DNA of 64,000 nucleotides, taken from positions 404,254-468,253 of the forward strand of contig NZ_LOHG01000002.1 of assembly GCF_022790535.1 (NCBI RefSeq), in the 5' to 3' direction. Below the pieces are notes generated by a model. It was given only the letters and a program-made list of their open reading frames with translations. It had not been told where the DNA came from and searched no databases. The position numbers and the translations under genes are program-made. This document shows positions 1-9,601 of the stretch, one piece after another; positions within the stretch are counted from its first letter, which is position 1; each line of letters opens with the position of its first letter. Origin of the DNA: Pseudomonas maioricensis. GTDB lineage: Bacteria > Pseudomonadota > Gammaproteobacteria > Pseudomonadales > Pseudomonadaceae.

Positions 1-250
1 GAAACGCGTCGAATACGTCAGCATCACCGACGAAGAAGCGCTGGAAGCCTTCCACCACTGCTGCCTGCTCGAAGGCATCATCCCGGCGCTGGAAACCGCT
101 CACGCCCTGGCCGAAGCCATGAAGCGTGCGACCAACCTGCGCGATGACCACCTGATGGTCGTATGCCTTTCGGGTCGTGGTGACAAAGACATGCAAACCG
201 TCATGAATCACATGGCCGCCGCCGAACAGAATCAGGAGAAGCTGGTATGA
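1..250 (+). CDS. trpB: tryptophan synthase beta subunit, 3' end only
   Basis: This is the C-terminal part of TrpB, the PLP enzyme that condenses indole with serine to make tryptophan. The frame is open from the window edge to TGA at 248-250. The visible residues include the family's C-terminal pattern [11 protein letters not shown] followed by a segment with [14 protein letters not shown], and the protein ends in EKLV. The stop overlaps the trpA start by four bases (ATGA), so the two are translationally coupled as in other trpBA pairs. The 5' end lies outside the window, so length and start cannot be judged. Confidence 0.95.
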   Translation, partial: KRVEYVSITDEEALEAFHHCCLLEGIIPALETAHALAEAMKRATNLRDDHLMVVCLSGRGDKDMQTVMNHMAAAEQNQEKLV

Positions 251-1059
251 GCCGCCTCGAACAACGTTTCGCCCAGCTGAAAACCGAAGGCCGCGCGGCA
301 CTGGTGACGTTCATCACCGCTGGCGATCCTGGCTATGACGCCTCGCTGAAAGTGCTCAAGGGCCTGCCCGCAGCCGGTGCAGACGTGATCGAACTCGGCA
401 TGCCGTTCACCGACCCGATGGCTGACGGTGTAGCCATCCAGCTGGCGACACTGCGCGCTCTGGACGCCGGTCAGACGCTGCTGAAAACCCTGCAGATGGT
501 CAGCGAGTTCCGCGTCGACGATCAGACCACGCCGATCGTGCTGATGGGTTACTACAACCCGATCCATCGTTTTGGTGTTGAGAAATTCGTCGCCGCTGCC
601 AGCGAAGCAGGCGTCGATGGTTTGATCATCGTCGACTTGCCGCCGGAGCATGACGCCGAACTGGCGACGCCTGCCCAGGCCTCGGGTATCGACTTCATCC
701 GCCTGACCACACCGACCACCGACGATGCGCGTCTGCCGCGTGTTCTTGAGCGCAGTTCCGGCTTCGTTTACTACGTGTCGGTTGCGGGCGTGACAGGCGC
801 TGGCTCGGCAACAACAGAACACGTCGAAGGTGCGATCGAGCGTCTGCATCGTCATACCAGCCTGCCAATCTGTGTCGGCTTCGGTATCCGTACACCGGAG
901 CAGGCAGCCGCCATCGCTCGCCTCGCGGACGGCGTAGTGGTCGGCTCGGCACTGGTGGACAAGATCGCCAATGCCGCGTCGCCAGAGCAGGGCGTCGACG
1001 ACGTGCTGAGCCTGTGTGCAGCCTTGGCCGAAGGCGTTCGTAAAGCTCGTGTGAGCTGA
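247..1059 (+). CDS. trpA: tryptophan synthase alpha subunit
   Basis: TrpA (270 aa, usual length about 268) cleaves indole-3-glycerol phosphate to indole and glyceraldehyde-3-phosphate and passes indole to TrpB through the complex tunnel. The TIM-barrel signature is visible: catalytic Glu49 in ELGMPF and Asp60 in DPMADG, then the phosphate-binding glycine loops near the C-terminus ([10 protein letters not shown] and VVGSALV). The start is the ATG overlapping the trpB stop. In pseudomonads trpBA is normally activated by the divergent LysR regulator TrpI, which would lie left of this window. A hairpin with a T-run follows at 1121-1154. Confidence 0.98.
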   Translation: MSRLEQRFAQLKTEGRAALVTFITAGDPGYDASLKVLKGLPAAGADVIELGMPFTDPMADGVAIQLATLRALDAGQTLLKTLQMVSEFRVDDQTTPIVLMGYYNPIHRFGVEKFVAAASEAGVDGLIIVDLPPEHDAELATPAQASGIDFIRLTTPTTDDARLPRVLERSSGFVYYVSVAGVTGAGSATTEHVEGAIERLHRHTSLPICVGFGIRTPEQAAAIARLADGVVVGSALVDKIANAASPEQGVDDVLSLCAALAEGVRKARVS

Positions 1060-1120
1060 AGGTAAAGTTCCTGATACAGAGGAATCAAAGCGCAAACGCC
1101 TGTACTAAGTAGTCAGGCAG

Positions 1121-1155
1121 AGGGGTTCAAGGTTCATGCCTTGACCCCCTTTTTG
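1121..1155 (+). terminator. intrinsic terminator after trpBA
   Basis: AGGGGTTCAAGG and CCTTGACCCCCT form a stem of about ten pairs with one bulge and a six-base loop (TTCATG). It is followed directly by TTTTT. It lies 62 bases after the trpA stop and before the RBS of the next gene. Confidence 0.75.
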
Positions 1156-1182
1156 CTGCATTGAATTTTTCAGGAGCAACAC

Positions 1183-1683
1183 ATGAAACTGCCAAACCGT
1201 TTGATTGCCGGGCTGGGTATCTTGATGATCAGCGCCAGTCCGCTGTTGCAAGCAGCACCGCAAGATCAGCGCGGTGGCCCTGACGATAACCGTCAAGGTC
1301 AGCAGCAAGGTCCAGGCCCACAGAGCAAAGGGGGCCACGACCAGGGCAACCAGGGCCAGGGCCGCGGCAATCAAAATCGCCCGCAACAAGCGCATCAGGA
1401 AAACCGCGGCGGCAACCGCCCACCTGAAAATTTTGACGGTGTGCGTAACACCATCCAGCAGCACCGCGATGTGATCGGCCGTGGTCAGCCGCTACCGCCG
1501 AATATTCATGTCGTCAAAGGCCGTCCTCTGCCACCAGGCTACGGTAAGCGCCTGGACGCTCGTTCGCTGCAACACCTGCCACGTTATGACGGCTACGAGT
1601 GGCGTCGTATGGGCACTGACGTGGTGTTGATCGCTGTCGGTACCGGGATTGTTTACGCGATTCTGGATGGCGTTTTGAATTAA
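1183..1683 (+). CDS. secreted RcnB/CigR-family protein, Gln/Gly-rich
   Basis: A 166-aa exported protein. Residues 1-24 form a signal peptide ending near LLQAA. Residues 25-78 are low-complexity and rich in Gln, Gly, Asn and Arg. A conserved C-terminal part follows (PLPPNIHVVKGRPLPPGYGKRL, then YDGYEWRRMGTDVVLI), ending in a hydrophobic segment. The 'PLPPGYGKRLD...LPRYDGYEWRR' layout is that of RcnB-like periplasmic proteins, a group that includes proteins annotated as CigR anti-virulence regulators. The exact function is unknown. An AGGAGC ribosome site lies 7 bases before ATG. It is monocistronic, between the trp terminator and a REP pair. Confidence 0.7.
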   Translation: MKLPNRLIAGLGILMISASPLLQAAPQDQRGGPDDNRQGQQQGPGPQSKGGHDQGNQGQGRGNQNRPQQAHQENRGGNRPPENFDGVRNTIQQHRDVIGRGQPLPPNIHVVKGRPLPPGYGKRLDARSLQHLPRYDGYEWRRMGTDVVLIAVGTGIVYAILDGVLN

Positions 1684-1694
1684 TCAAAACCTGA

Positions 1695-1768
1695 CTGTAG
1701 GAGCTGCCGAAGGCTGCGAAACGGTACTTCTGACACACCGCCATCGCAGCCTTCGGCAGCTCCTACAG
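1695..1768. repeat. paired REP element (GAGCTGCCGAAGGCTGCGA type)
   Basis: CTGTAGGAGCTGCCGAAGG begins the left arm, and its reverse complement ends the element, with about 25 bases between the arms. The same arm recurs at 5851, 14286 and 18270. The arrangement is that of Pseudomonas REP doublets (REPINs). It lies directly after the CigR-like gene and could serve as an mRNA 3' end structure for either flanking convergent gene. Confidence 0.85.
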
Positions 1769-1783
1769 GTACAGTGTTCATCT

Positions 1784-2116
1784 TCACCGCTTGAACATCC
1801 CCAGATTCAAAGGCCGTACCGCGCCCATCCAGATGGCGTGCTCGGTATGATCCGCCAACTCATCGCCAGTCAGCGGATGGGTAAACACCACCAGACCATT
1901 ACGATTCAGCGCCAGCCACAGCATCACATCGGCAAATTGCTGATGATCAAACGCCAACTGACAGCTCCAGTCGGTGTGCGGGCCAACCGGTCGCTCGTGA
2001 ACACGGCCCATCGCCAACCCAAACTTCTCGACCGACGCCTTACACAAGGCCCGCGCTTGCTCGATGGTGTCAGCATCGAAGTAAACATGGGCGTGATAGC
2101 CCTGAATCTCTGACAT
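1784..2116 (-). CDS. DOPA 4,5-dioxygenase family protein
   Basis: A small protein (110 aa from the chosen start) with the compact fold of the DOPA 4,5-dioxygenase family: N-terminal GYHAHVYFD, central GPHTDWSCQLAF, and VFTHPLTGDELADHTEHAIWMG near the end. The conserved histidines (HAH, GPHTD, THP, DHTEH) are the likely metal ligands of this extradiol-type family. Its substrate in bacteria is not established. I chose the ATG at 2116 (MSEIQGYHAHVYF) rather than one 27 bases upstream, because AAGGGAG lies at a workable distance and the fold begins immediately. It is convergent with the CigR-like gene and apparently monocistronic. Confidence 0.85.
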   Translation of the reverse strand: MSEIQGYHAHVYFDADTIEQARALCKASVEKFGLAMGRVHERPVGPHTDWSCQLAFDHQQFADVMLWLALNRNGLVVFTHPLTGDELADHTEHAIWMGAVRPLNLGMFKR

Positions 2117-2155
2117 GGGTGTAAGTGCTCCCTTGGCTAACATTTAATTCAATCT

Positions 2156-2246
2156 CTGTAGGAGTGAGCTTGCTCGCGATAACGGTAGACCTGTTGAGAA
2201 GTTACCGTCTGGGCTGACGCTATCGCGAGCACGCTCACTCCTACAG
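2156..2246. repeat. paired REP element (GAGTGAGCTTGCTCGCGATA type)
   Basis: CTGTAGGAGTGAGCTTGCTC starts the left arm, and TATCGCGAGC...ACTCCTACAG closes the right arm about 40 bases later. A second inner inverted repeat (ACGGTAGAC/GTTACCGT) lies between them. It belongs to a different sequence family from the 1695 element but has the same GTAGGAG outer end. It fills most of the 183-base gap between the DOPA-dioxygenase gene and the LysR regulator. Confidence 0.8.
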
Positions 2247-2299
2247 GGTCCGTGTTTGCTTCGCGACAACGTGGTGTCAGGGACACCTGGACAACTTGC

Positions 2300-3250
2300 C
2301 TATACCGCAATCGGCGGCAGCGGTCTGCCCGCGAGCCCATCGCCACTCTGCGCCTGTTCACTCGCCAGCCAATCCACGAACTGCTGAACGATCTGCACCC
2401 TTCGTTTGCGTTGCGGCAGAACCACGTAATAGCCATAACCGGAGACAGCAGTCGCTGCGATGGGGCGGCAGAGCAGGCCTTGATCGAGGAGCGCATCCAC
2501 CAAGTGACGCCAGCCGATGGCCACGCCCTGGCCCGCAATGGCTGCCTGAATCAGCAAGGTGTAGTTGTCGAAGCGCAACTGGCCGGGAGCAGGGGCCTGA
2601 GGAATATTCAGCGCTCTGAACACGCCGCCCCAGTCAAACCAGTTAGCGCTGCCTTCACCACGCAAGTGCAGCAGCGGGAATTCGCGCAGTACATCAGTGG
2701 ATAACGGCGGCTCGCGTCCGGCCAACAATTGCGGGCTGCATACCGGGAAAACCTCTTCGCTGAACAACCAGCGGCTTTCCCCCTGCTTGAAACGCCCATC
2801 ACCGAACAACACCGCAACATCGATATCGGCGCGCAGCATGCTGTGGCTGCGCTCACTGGTGACCAGGCTGACGTCCACATCAGGATTGGCCTCGTGAAAG
2901 CGATGAAGACGTGGCATCAGCCAATAAGCAGCAAAAGCGAAGTCTGTAGCGACCTGCAGAACTTCATGCTGGTGCTGATGAGTGATGGTGATCAACCCCG
3001 CGTCCATCGACTGCAGGCCGGACTGCACATGGTTGAACAGAATTTCGCCGGCGTCCGTCAGCTCAATGCCACGGTAAATCCGGTCGAATAACCGTGTCGC
3101 CAGTTGCTCCTCAAGGCGCTTGATCTGCTGACTGACGGAGGGCTGAGTGGTACCCAGCTCAATCGCTGCCGCCGTGAAACTGCGCAATCGCGCCGCGGCC
3201 TCGAACGCACGCAACAGATCCAGCGACATCTCACCAAGCGATTCAAACAT
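2300..3250 (-). CDS. LysR-family regulator of choline sulfate use
   Basis: A 316-aa LysR-type regulator. The N-terminal winged helix is clear (LRAFEAAARLRSFTAAAIELG, then TTQPSVSQQIKRLEEQL, residues about 6-60), followed by the effector-binding domain. It is transcribed divergently from betC with 115 bases between starts, the usual LysR arrangement in which the regulator controls its neighbour in response to substrate or product. In P. aeruginosa the homologous position (PA0032) is also a LysR gene next to betC. The ATG at 3250 (MFESLGEMSLDLL) is preferred to a GTG nine bases upstream; a still later start at MSLDLL is possible. Confidence 0.9.
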   Translation of the reverse strand: MFESLGEMSLDLLRAFEAAARLRSFTAAAIELGTTQPSVSQQIKRLEEQLATRLFDRIYRGIELTDAGEILFNHVQSGLQSMDAGLITITHQHQHEVLQVATDFAFAAYWLMPRLHRFHEANPDVDVSLVTSERSHSMLRADIDVAVLFGDGRFKQGESRWLFSEEVFPVCSPQLLAGREPPLSTDVLREFPLLHLRGEGSANWFDWGGVFRALNIPQAPAPGQLRFDNYTLLIQAAIAGQGVAIGWRHLVDALLDQGLLCRPIAATAVSGYGYYVVLPQRKRRVQIVQQFVDWLASEQAQSGDGLAGRPLPPIAV

Positions 3251-3301
3251 AAGCTGCACTTATCCTAGGCATTGCCTTGCATGGGCTTTACCGCAGCAAG
3301 C

Positions 3302-3312
3302 ATGGGTCCCAT
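3302..3312. promoter_or_regulatory. candidate operator between LysR gene and betC
   Basis: ATGGGTCCCAT is an 11-base palindrome in the 115-base divergent promoter region, 54 bases before the betC start. A related half (GCATGGG) lies 25 bases to the left. This is position-plus-symmetry evidence only; LysR sites usually contain a T-N11-A element, which this one does not strictly match. Confidence 0.3.
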
Positions 3313-3365
3313 CCTCAATCGCAGCACTTTCGCATAAATATTCACTATGGGATGCCGCGAAATAC

Positions 3366-4871
3366 ATGAAGCGCAAAAATATTCTTTTCATCATGGCCGA
3401 TCAAATGGCCGCGCCGATGTTGCCGTTCTACGCCTCATCTCCCATCAAGATGCCTCATTTGAGCCGCCTCGCCGCTGAAGGCGTGGTTTTCGATGCCGCC
3501 TACTGCAACAGTCCACTTTGCGCGCCGTCGCGCTTCACGCTGGTGAGTGGTCAATTGCCCAGCAAGATCGGCGCCTATGACAACGCCGCAGAATTTCCCG
3601 CCGACATCCCGACTTACGCTCATTACCTGCGGCGCCTGGGTTACAAGACTGCGCTGTCGGGCAAGATGCACTTCTGCGGGCCTGACCAGTTGCATGGCTA
3701 CGAAGAACGCCTAACCAGTGATATCTATCCAGCCGACTATGGCTGGTCCGTCAATTGGGACGCGCCAGATGTGCGTCCGACCTGGTATCACAACATGGCA
3801 TCGGTGCTTCAAGCGGGCCCATGCGTGCGCACCAACCAACTGGACTTCGATGAAGAAGTGGTCTTCAAAGCCCAGCAATACCTGTTCGATCACGTGCGCA
3901 ACGACGGCGATCAACCGTTCTGCCTGACGGTTTCCATGACCCACCCGCACGATCCGTACACCATCCCGAAACCATTCTGGGATCTGTACAGCGATGATGA
4001 CATTCCCCTGCCGCAGTACCAGCCAGATCAGGCCGACCAGGATCCGCACTCTCAACGTCTGATGAAGGTCTATGATCTGTGGGACAAGCCACTGCCCGAG
4101 GAGAAAATCCGCGATGCACGGCGCGCGTACTTCGGCGCTTGCAGCTACATCGACAACAACGTTGGCAAGCTGATGCAGACGCTGGAAGACATCGGCTTGG
4201 CGGACGACACCATCATTGTGTTCTCCGGCGATCATGGCGACATGCTGGGCGAACGTGGGCTCTGGTACAAAATGCACTGGTTTGAAATGGCAGCGCGCGT
4301 ACCGCTGCTGGTTTATGCGCCAGGCCATTACAAGGCAGGACGTGTTGGTGCCGCAGTTTCCACGGCTGATTTGCTGCCAACATTTGTCGCCATGGCAGAA
4401 GGCGAGCTGGTAGATGGCCTGCCACTGGACGGTCAATCACTGATGCCGCACCTGCTGGGCGAGGGCGGTCATGACGAAGTGTTTGGCGAGTACATGGCCG
4501 AGGGCACTAACAGCCCGTTGATGATGATTCGGCGCGGCGCGTACAAATTCATTTACTCGGAGCAGGACCCATGCCTGCTATTCGATGTCCATAACGATCC
4601 ACAGGAGCTGGAAGAGCTGAGCCAGTCGGACACTCACCAGCAACTGTTTACTGAATTCCTGGCTGAAGCACGGGCCAAGTGGGATATACCGGCGATACAC
4701 CACCAGGTGCTCGCCAGCCAGCGCAGAAGGCGCTTCGTCGCTGAATCGCTGGCACTCGGCAAGCTGAAGAGTTGGGATCACCAGCCGCTGGTAGACGCCA
4801 GTCAGCAGTACATGCGCAACCACATTGATCTGGACGATCTGGAGCGCAAGGCACGTTATCCACAACCTTGA
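3366..4871 (+). CDS. betC: choline-sulfatase
   Basis: BetC (501 aa) hydrolyses choline-O-sulfate to choline and sulfate in the cytoplasm, feeding choline to glycine betaine synthesis or catabolism. The sulfatase signature CAPSR (Cys52, expected to be oxidised to formylglycine) follows PL in the N-terminal domain. Metal-binding residues are visible at MADQ (Asp12) and in SGDHGDMLGERG. The C-terminal region after about residue 410 matches the choline-sulfatase extension. The frame is open further upstream, but KRKNILFIMADQ is the conserved beginning and ATG 3366 leaves a normal promoter gap. It heads a betC-choX-sulP run opposite its LysR regulator. Confidence 0.96.
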   Translation: MKRKNILFIMADQMAAPMLPFYASSPIKMPHLSRLAAEGVVFDAAYCNSPLCAPSRFTLVSGQLPSKIGAYDNAAEFPADIPTYAHYLRRLGYKTALSGKMHFCGPDQLHGYEERLTSDIYPADYGWSVNWDAPDVRPTWYHNMASVLQAGPCVRTNQLDFDEEVVFKAQQYLFDHVRNDGDQPFCLTVSMTHPHDPYTIPKPFWDLYSDDDIPLPQYQPDQADQDPHSQRLMKVYDLWDKPLPEEKIRDARRAYFGACSYIDNNVGKLMQTLEDIGLADDTIIVFSGDHGDMLGERGLWYKMHWFEMAARVPLLVYAPGHYKAGRVGAAVSTADLLPTFVAMAEGELVDGLPLDGQSLMPHLLGEGGHDEVFGEYMAEGTNSPLMMIRRGAYKFIYSEQDPCLLFDVHNDPQELEELSQSDTHQQLFTEFLAEARAKWDIPAIHHQVLASQRRRRFVAESLALGKLKSWDHQPLVDASQQYMRNHIDLDDLERKARYPQP

Positions 4872-4905
4872 CCCTGCCAAAAAATCAAAAAACTAGGGGA
4901 AGTTA

Positions 4906-5832
4906 ATGAAGACGTTATCCAAAACACTTGTGATCGGGGTTATGGCGTTGAGCAGCCTTGCAGTACAGGCGGCCGAGCAGAGTTGCAGCACAGTGAAACT
5001 GGCCGATCCGGGCTGGAGTGATATTGCCGCAACCAATGCGATTACCAGCTTTCTGCTGGACGGCATGGGCTACAAGCCGAAGGTAGACACGTTGGCGGTA
5101 CCGATTGCTTACGGCGGCCTCAAGGATGGCAAGCTGGACGTCTTCCTGGGTAACTGGATGCCTGCGCAGCAGGGCTTTTACGACAAGTTCGTAGCCACAG
5201 GTGATGTTACTCAACTGGCGAAGAATCTTGACGGTACCGAGTTCACCCTGGCGGTACCGGATTATGTCTACAACGCAGGCGTGCATGATTTTGCCGACTT
5301 GAACAAATTCGCCGACAAGTTCGAGAAGAAGGTTTACGGGATCGGCTCCGGCGCCCCAGCCAATCTGTCGATTCAGGAGATCATCAAGAAGAACGAATTC
5401 GACCTGGGAGGCTGGAAGCTGGTGGAGTCCAGCGAACAGGCGATGCTGGCTGAAGTGAATCGCCGGGTGAAAAAAGACCAGTTCGTGGTGTTTCTCGGCT
5501 GGACGCCGCACCCGATGAACGTGCAGGTCAAAGGAATGCACTACCTCAAAGGCGGCGAAAAATACTTCGGCGACACCGGTACCGTGCATACCCTGACCCG
5601 CAAAGGCTACGCCGAGGCTTGCCCGAACGTAGGCAAACTGTTGACCAACCTGACGTTCACTCAGGACATGGAGAACAGCATCATGGCTGATGTCACCAAT
5701 AACAAAGTCACCAATGCCGCGGCAGTCAAAACCTGGATCAAGGCCAACCCGGCCGTGCTGGATAAATGGCTCGATGGCGTGAAGACCATTGATGACAAAG
5801 ATGCGCTGGCGGCGGTGAAAGCGAAGCTTTAA
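4906..5832 (+). CDS. choX: choline-binding periplasmic protein (ABC substrate-binding)
   Basis: A 308-aa periplasmic binding protein of the quaternary-amine (OpuAC/ProX-like) group. The signal peptide covers about residues 1-22 (ends VQAAEQ). The mature part begins SCSTVKLADPGWSDIAATNA, typical of choline-binding ChoX proteins. It carries the GNWMPAQQGFYD motif whose aromatic residues build the cation cage. It starts 34 bases after betC with AGGGGAAG as ribosome site, so it is co-transcribed. No permease or ATPase gene accompanies it, so it must dock to a transporter encoded elsewhere, as CbcX-type proteins do in Pseudomonas. Confidence 0.88.
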   Translation: MKTLSKTLVIGVMALSSLAVQAAEQSCSTVKLADPGWSDIAATNAITSFLLDGMGYKPKVDTLAVPIAYGGLKDGKLDVFLGNWMPAQQGFYDKFVATGDVTQLAKNLDGTEFTLAVPDYVYNAGVHDFADLNKFADKFEKKVYGIGSGAPANLSIQEIIKKNEFDLGGWKLVESSEQAMLAEVNRRVKKDQFVVFLGWTPHPMNVQVKGMHYLKGGEKYFGDTGTVHTLTRKGYAEACPNVGKLLTNLTFTQDMENSIMADVTNNKVTNAAAVKTWIKANPAVLDKWLDGVKTIDDKDALAAVKAKL

Positions 5833-5850
5833 AAGCCTAAGCATAGGAAC

Positions 5851-5924
5851 CTGTAGGAGCTGCCGAAGGCTGCGAAGCGATATGTCAGGAATATTGCTTT
5901 CGCAGCCTTCGGCAGCTCCTACAG
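5851..5924. repeat. paired REP element (GAGCTGCCGAAGGCTGCGA type)
   Basis: A second copy of the 1695-type doublet: CTGTAGGAGCTGCCGAAGG on the left and the exact reverse complement on the right, separated by about 28 bases. It sits between choX and the SulP gene and could reduce or process read-through between them. Confidence 0.85.
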
Positions 5925-5994
5925 GTACACAGCCTTGCACCTAACTGCCTGACACCTCACCCTTACCCCTCCGCAATCCTTCAAAGAGCGTTTC

Positions 5995-7563
5995 ATGGGT
6001 TGGCTCAATCGCCATAAATTTCTGCCTTTCCTTGCCTGGCTACCCCGACAGACCCGTGCCACGGTAGGGCGTGATGCGGTGGTCGGTTTGAGCGGGGCGA
6101 TTCTGGCACTGCCGCAGTCCATTGCTTACGCCCTGATTGCCGGGCTGCCAGCCGAATACGGTCTTTACGCTGCTATCGTGCCAGTCATGATCGCCTGTTT
6201 GTGGGGCTCCTCGTGGCACCTTATCTGCGGCCCGACGGCGGCTATTTCCGTTGTGCTCTACGCCAGCATCAGCCCGCTAGCGATCCCGGCCAGTCAGGAT
6301 TACATCACCCTGATCCTGTTGCTGACGTTCATTGCCGGGCTGTTCCAGTTGTTGCTCGGTATGGTTCGCTTTGGCGCGCTGGTCAATTTCGTCTCCCATT
6401 CGGTCGTACTCGGATTTACGCTGGGTGCCGCAGTAGTCATCGCCCTGGGACAGATGCCTAACCTGATCGGTATCGATTTGCCCAGCCAGACCACGGCCCT
6501 GAAAAGCCTGGTTGCAGTGCTTGAGCATCGGGGCGAACTGGATAAAGCCTCGTTGGTTTTGGGTCTGCTGACCCTGGCACTGGGTATTGGCTTGAAGCTG
6601 CTGGTACCACGCTGGCCAACGCTACTGATCACCCTGATCGCGTCCAGCCTGTTGGTCTGGCTCTGGCCTTCGATGTTCGGCCATGTGCGCGTCGTTTCAG
6701 CCTTTGTCGGGCATCTGCCACCGTTGAGCCCGCTACCACTGGATCCGGAACTGATCCTCAAACTGCTGCCATCCGCAGTGGCGGTGGGCATGCTGGGGCT
6801 GGTCAACAGCCTGTCGATTTCCCGTTCGCTGTCCACCCGCTCTCAGCAATTGATCGACGCCAATCAGGAGGTCCGCGCTCAGGGTCTGTCGAATATGGTC
6901 GGCAGTCTGTTTTCGGGTTTTTTGTCAGCCGGTTCGTTTACCCGTTCGGCACTGAGCTTTGAAGCGGGTGCCAGGTCGCCACTGGCTGGTATATTTTCCG
7001 CCCTGTGGGTCGCGCTGTTCGCCGTCGCCGGGGCTTCGTTGATTGCGCATATTCCTATCCCGGCAATGGCCGCTTCGATTCTTTTGATCTGCTGGGGTCT
7101 GGTGGACCGACGTGGCATCAGCGCCTTGTACCGGGTCAGCCGCTCGGAGTTTCTGGTCATGGCCCTGACGTGCATCGCAACTCTGCTGCTGGAGCTGCAA
7201 ACCGCTATTTACGCGGGGGTGCTGGCGTCGCTGTTCTTTTACCTCAAGCGTACCTCGCAACCGAGCGTGCAGCAGTGGCGCGACGGCGACGAAGACATCA
7301 TGCGGGTCGGCGGCTCGATATTTTTCGGCGCCAGCCATTACCTGCAAACAAGACTTCAGCGCACGGAAGGCAAGCATGTGGTCATTGAGGCGCAGCACAT
7401 CAACTTTATCGATTACTCAGGCGTCGAGATGCTCCATCAGGAAGCCCGACGCCTGAACAAACACGAGCGGACCCTGACGTTACGTCGGGCCAGGCCGCAG
7501 GTGATCGATGAGTTGCGCAAGCTGGAAGGGGCAGAGAAGTGCCCGATTCTATTCGAGGATTAA
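5995..7563 (+). CDS. SulP-family anion transporter
   Basis: A 522-aa inner-membrane SulP/SLC26 transporter. The N-terminal part holds the family signature (residues about 26-60, [33 protein letters not shown]), then ten or more hydrophobic segments. A C-terminal STAS domain follows from about residue 410 ([26 protein letters not shown]). SulP proteins move sulfate, bicarbonate or other anions. Following betC and choX, sulfate export, sulfate import or choline-O-sulfate uptake are all plausible; the sequence does not decide. PA0029 holds the same position in P. aeruginosa. The TAA stop overlaps the convergent aroE stop. Confidence 0.88.
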   Translation: MGWLNRHKFLPFLAWLPRQTRATVGRDAVVGLSGAILALPQSIAYALIAGLPAEYGLYAAIVPVMIACLWGSSWHLICGPTAAISVVLYASISPLAIPASQDYITLILLLTFIAGLFQLLLGMVRFGALVNFVSHSVVLGFTLGAAVVIALGQMPNLIGIDLPSQTTALKSLVAVLEHRGELDKASLVLGLLTLALGIGLKLLVPRWPTLLITLIASSLLVWLWPSMFGHVRVVSAFVGHLPPLSPLPLDPELILKLLPSAVAVGMLGLVNSLSISRSLSTRSQQLIDANQEVRAQGLSNMVGSLFSGFLSAGSFTRSALSFEAGARSPLAGIFSALWVALFAVAGASLIAHIPIPAMAASILLICWGLVDRRGISALYRVSRSEFLVMALTCIATLLLELQTAIYAGVLASLFFYLKRTSQPSVQQWRDGDEDIMRVGGSIFFGASHYLQTRLQRTEGKHVVIEAQHINFIDYSGVEMLHQEARRLNKHERTLTLRRARPQVIDELRKLEGAEKCPILFED

Positions 7564-8381
7564 GCAGCGAGCTGCCGACGTAATTCCGCGAGCACTGGAG
7601 CAGAATCCGGACGCACACCGCGCCACAGCAGGAATGCCTCGGCGGCTTGCTCGACCAGCATGCCCAAGCCATCCACCGACTGCGCTGCGCCATGCTCAGC
7701 GGCCCAACGACAGAAGGCTGTAGGCTCGCTGCCGTACATCATGTCGTAGCAGAAGGTTTTACCGGGTTCGATCAGGCTTGGCAAAATCGGCGGCAGTTCT
7801 CCGCTCAGGCTTGCGGAGGTGGCGTTGATGATTACGTCCACGGACTCTTCCAGCCAATCGAAGCCGCTGGGGAACACGGGCCCAAGATCAGCAAACTGCT
7901 GGGCCAGCAGTTCGGCTTTTTCCACCGTGCGATTAGCAACGACCAGAACCGCAGGACGCTCGGCCAACAACGGCTCCAGGGCTCCCCGCACAGCGCCGCC
8001 AGCGCCGAGCAGCAAAATACGCTTACCGCCAAGGCTGAGGCCTTGATTGACCGTCAGATCGCGCACCAGGCCAGCACCGTCGGTGTTATCGCCGAGCAAA
8101 GTGCCGTCAGCCAGCTTGCTCAACGTGTTGACCGCGCCTGCACGCCGGGCGCGCTCAGTCAGGCTGTCGACCATGCGATAAGCCTGCTCTTTGAACGGCA
8201 CTGTCACATTGGCGCCACGGCCTTCGTGGAAGAAAGCTTTAGCGAATGTCGTGAAGTCATCCAGCGGCGCCAGCGCCGTGCGGTAGTCCAGCTGCTGACC
8301 TGTTTGTTCGGCGAACAGGCCATGAATCAGCGGTGACTTGCTGTGGCCGATGGGGTTGCCGAAGACGGCGTAGTGGTCCAT
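7560..8381 (-). CDS. aroE: shikimate dehydrogenase (NADP+)
   Basis: AroE (273 aa) reduces 3-dehydroshikimate to shikimate with NADPH in the aromatic amino acid pathway. Visible motifs are the substrate-binding [10 protein letters not shown] (residues 8-17), the catalytic lysine in NVTVPFKE (Lys64), Asp101 in DNTDGAGL and the nucleotide loop [13 protein letters not shown] (about 124-136). The start is supported by AGGAAC seven bases upstream. It converges on the SulP gene with a four-base overlap of stop regions, and lies in the same direction as and downstream of hemF. Confidence 0.97.
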   Translation of the reverse strand: MDHYAVFGNPIGHSKSPLIHGLFAEQTGQQLDYRTALAPLDDFTTFAKAFFHEGRGANVTVPFKEQAYRMVDSLTERARRAGAVNTLSKLADGTLLGDNTDGAGLVRDLTVNQGLSLGGKRILLLGAGGAVRGALEPLLAERPAVLVVANRTVEKAELLAQQFADLGPVFPSGFDWLEESVDVIINATSASLSGELPPILPSLIEPGKTFCYDMMYGSEPTAFCRWAAEHGAAQSVDGLGMLVEQAAEAFLLWRGVRPDSAPVLAELRRQLAA

Positions 8382-8410
8382 TGGGGTTCCTGTTTAATTT
8401 CAGACTCGGC

Positions 8411-8485
8411 CTCGGTAGGAGCGAACTTGTTCGCGAGGCGATGTATCTGGCACAACGCCTCGCGAACAAGTTCGCTCCTACCGAG
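8411..8485. repeat. paired REP element (GAGCGAACTTGTTCGCGAGG type)
   Basis: CTCGGTAGGAGCGAACTTG opens an almost perfect inverted repeat whose right arm ends CAAGTTCGCTCCTACCGAG. The arms are about 30 bases and the spacer about 14. It fills the gap between hemF and aroE. A solitary half copy of this type lies at 25850. Confidence 0.85.
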
Positions 8486-8509
8486 ACCTCGCTCACCGCT
8501 AAATAATTG

Positions 8510-9436
<927 letters not shown>

Positions 9437-9601
9437 TTAAACTGACTTCAAACGGCTGGGCACCCGGACTTCAACGGGCGCAGCGAAATTGGCGCATAGC
9501 ATACCACCCGCGACCAATCGACCGCAGTTGACGAAGCGCAAACGAAGGAGTCCGATAGAGCGCTTTCACATTCCTGTTTCGATGATCATGGAGAGAACAA
9601 A

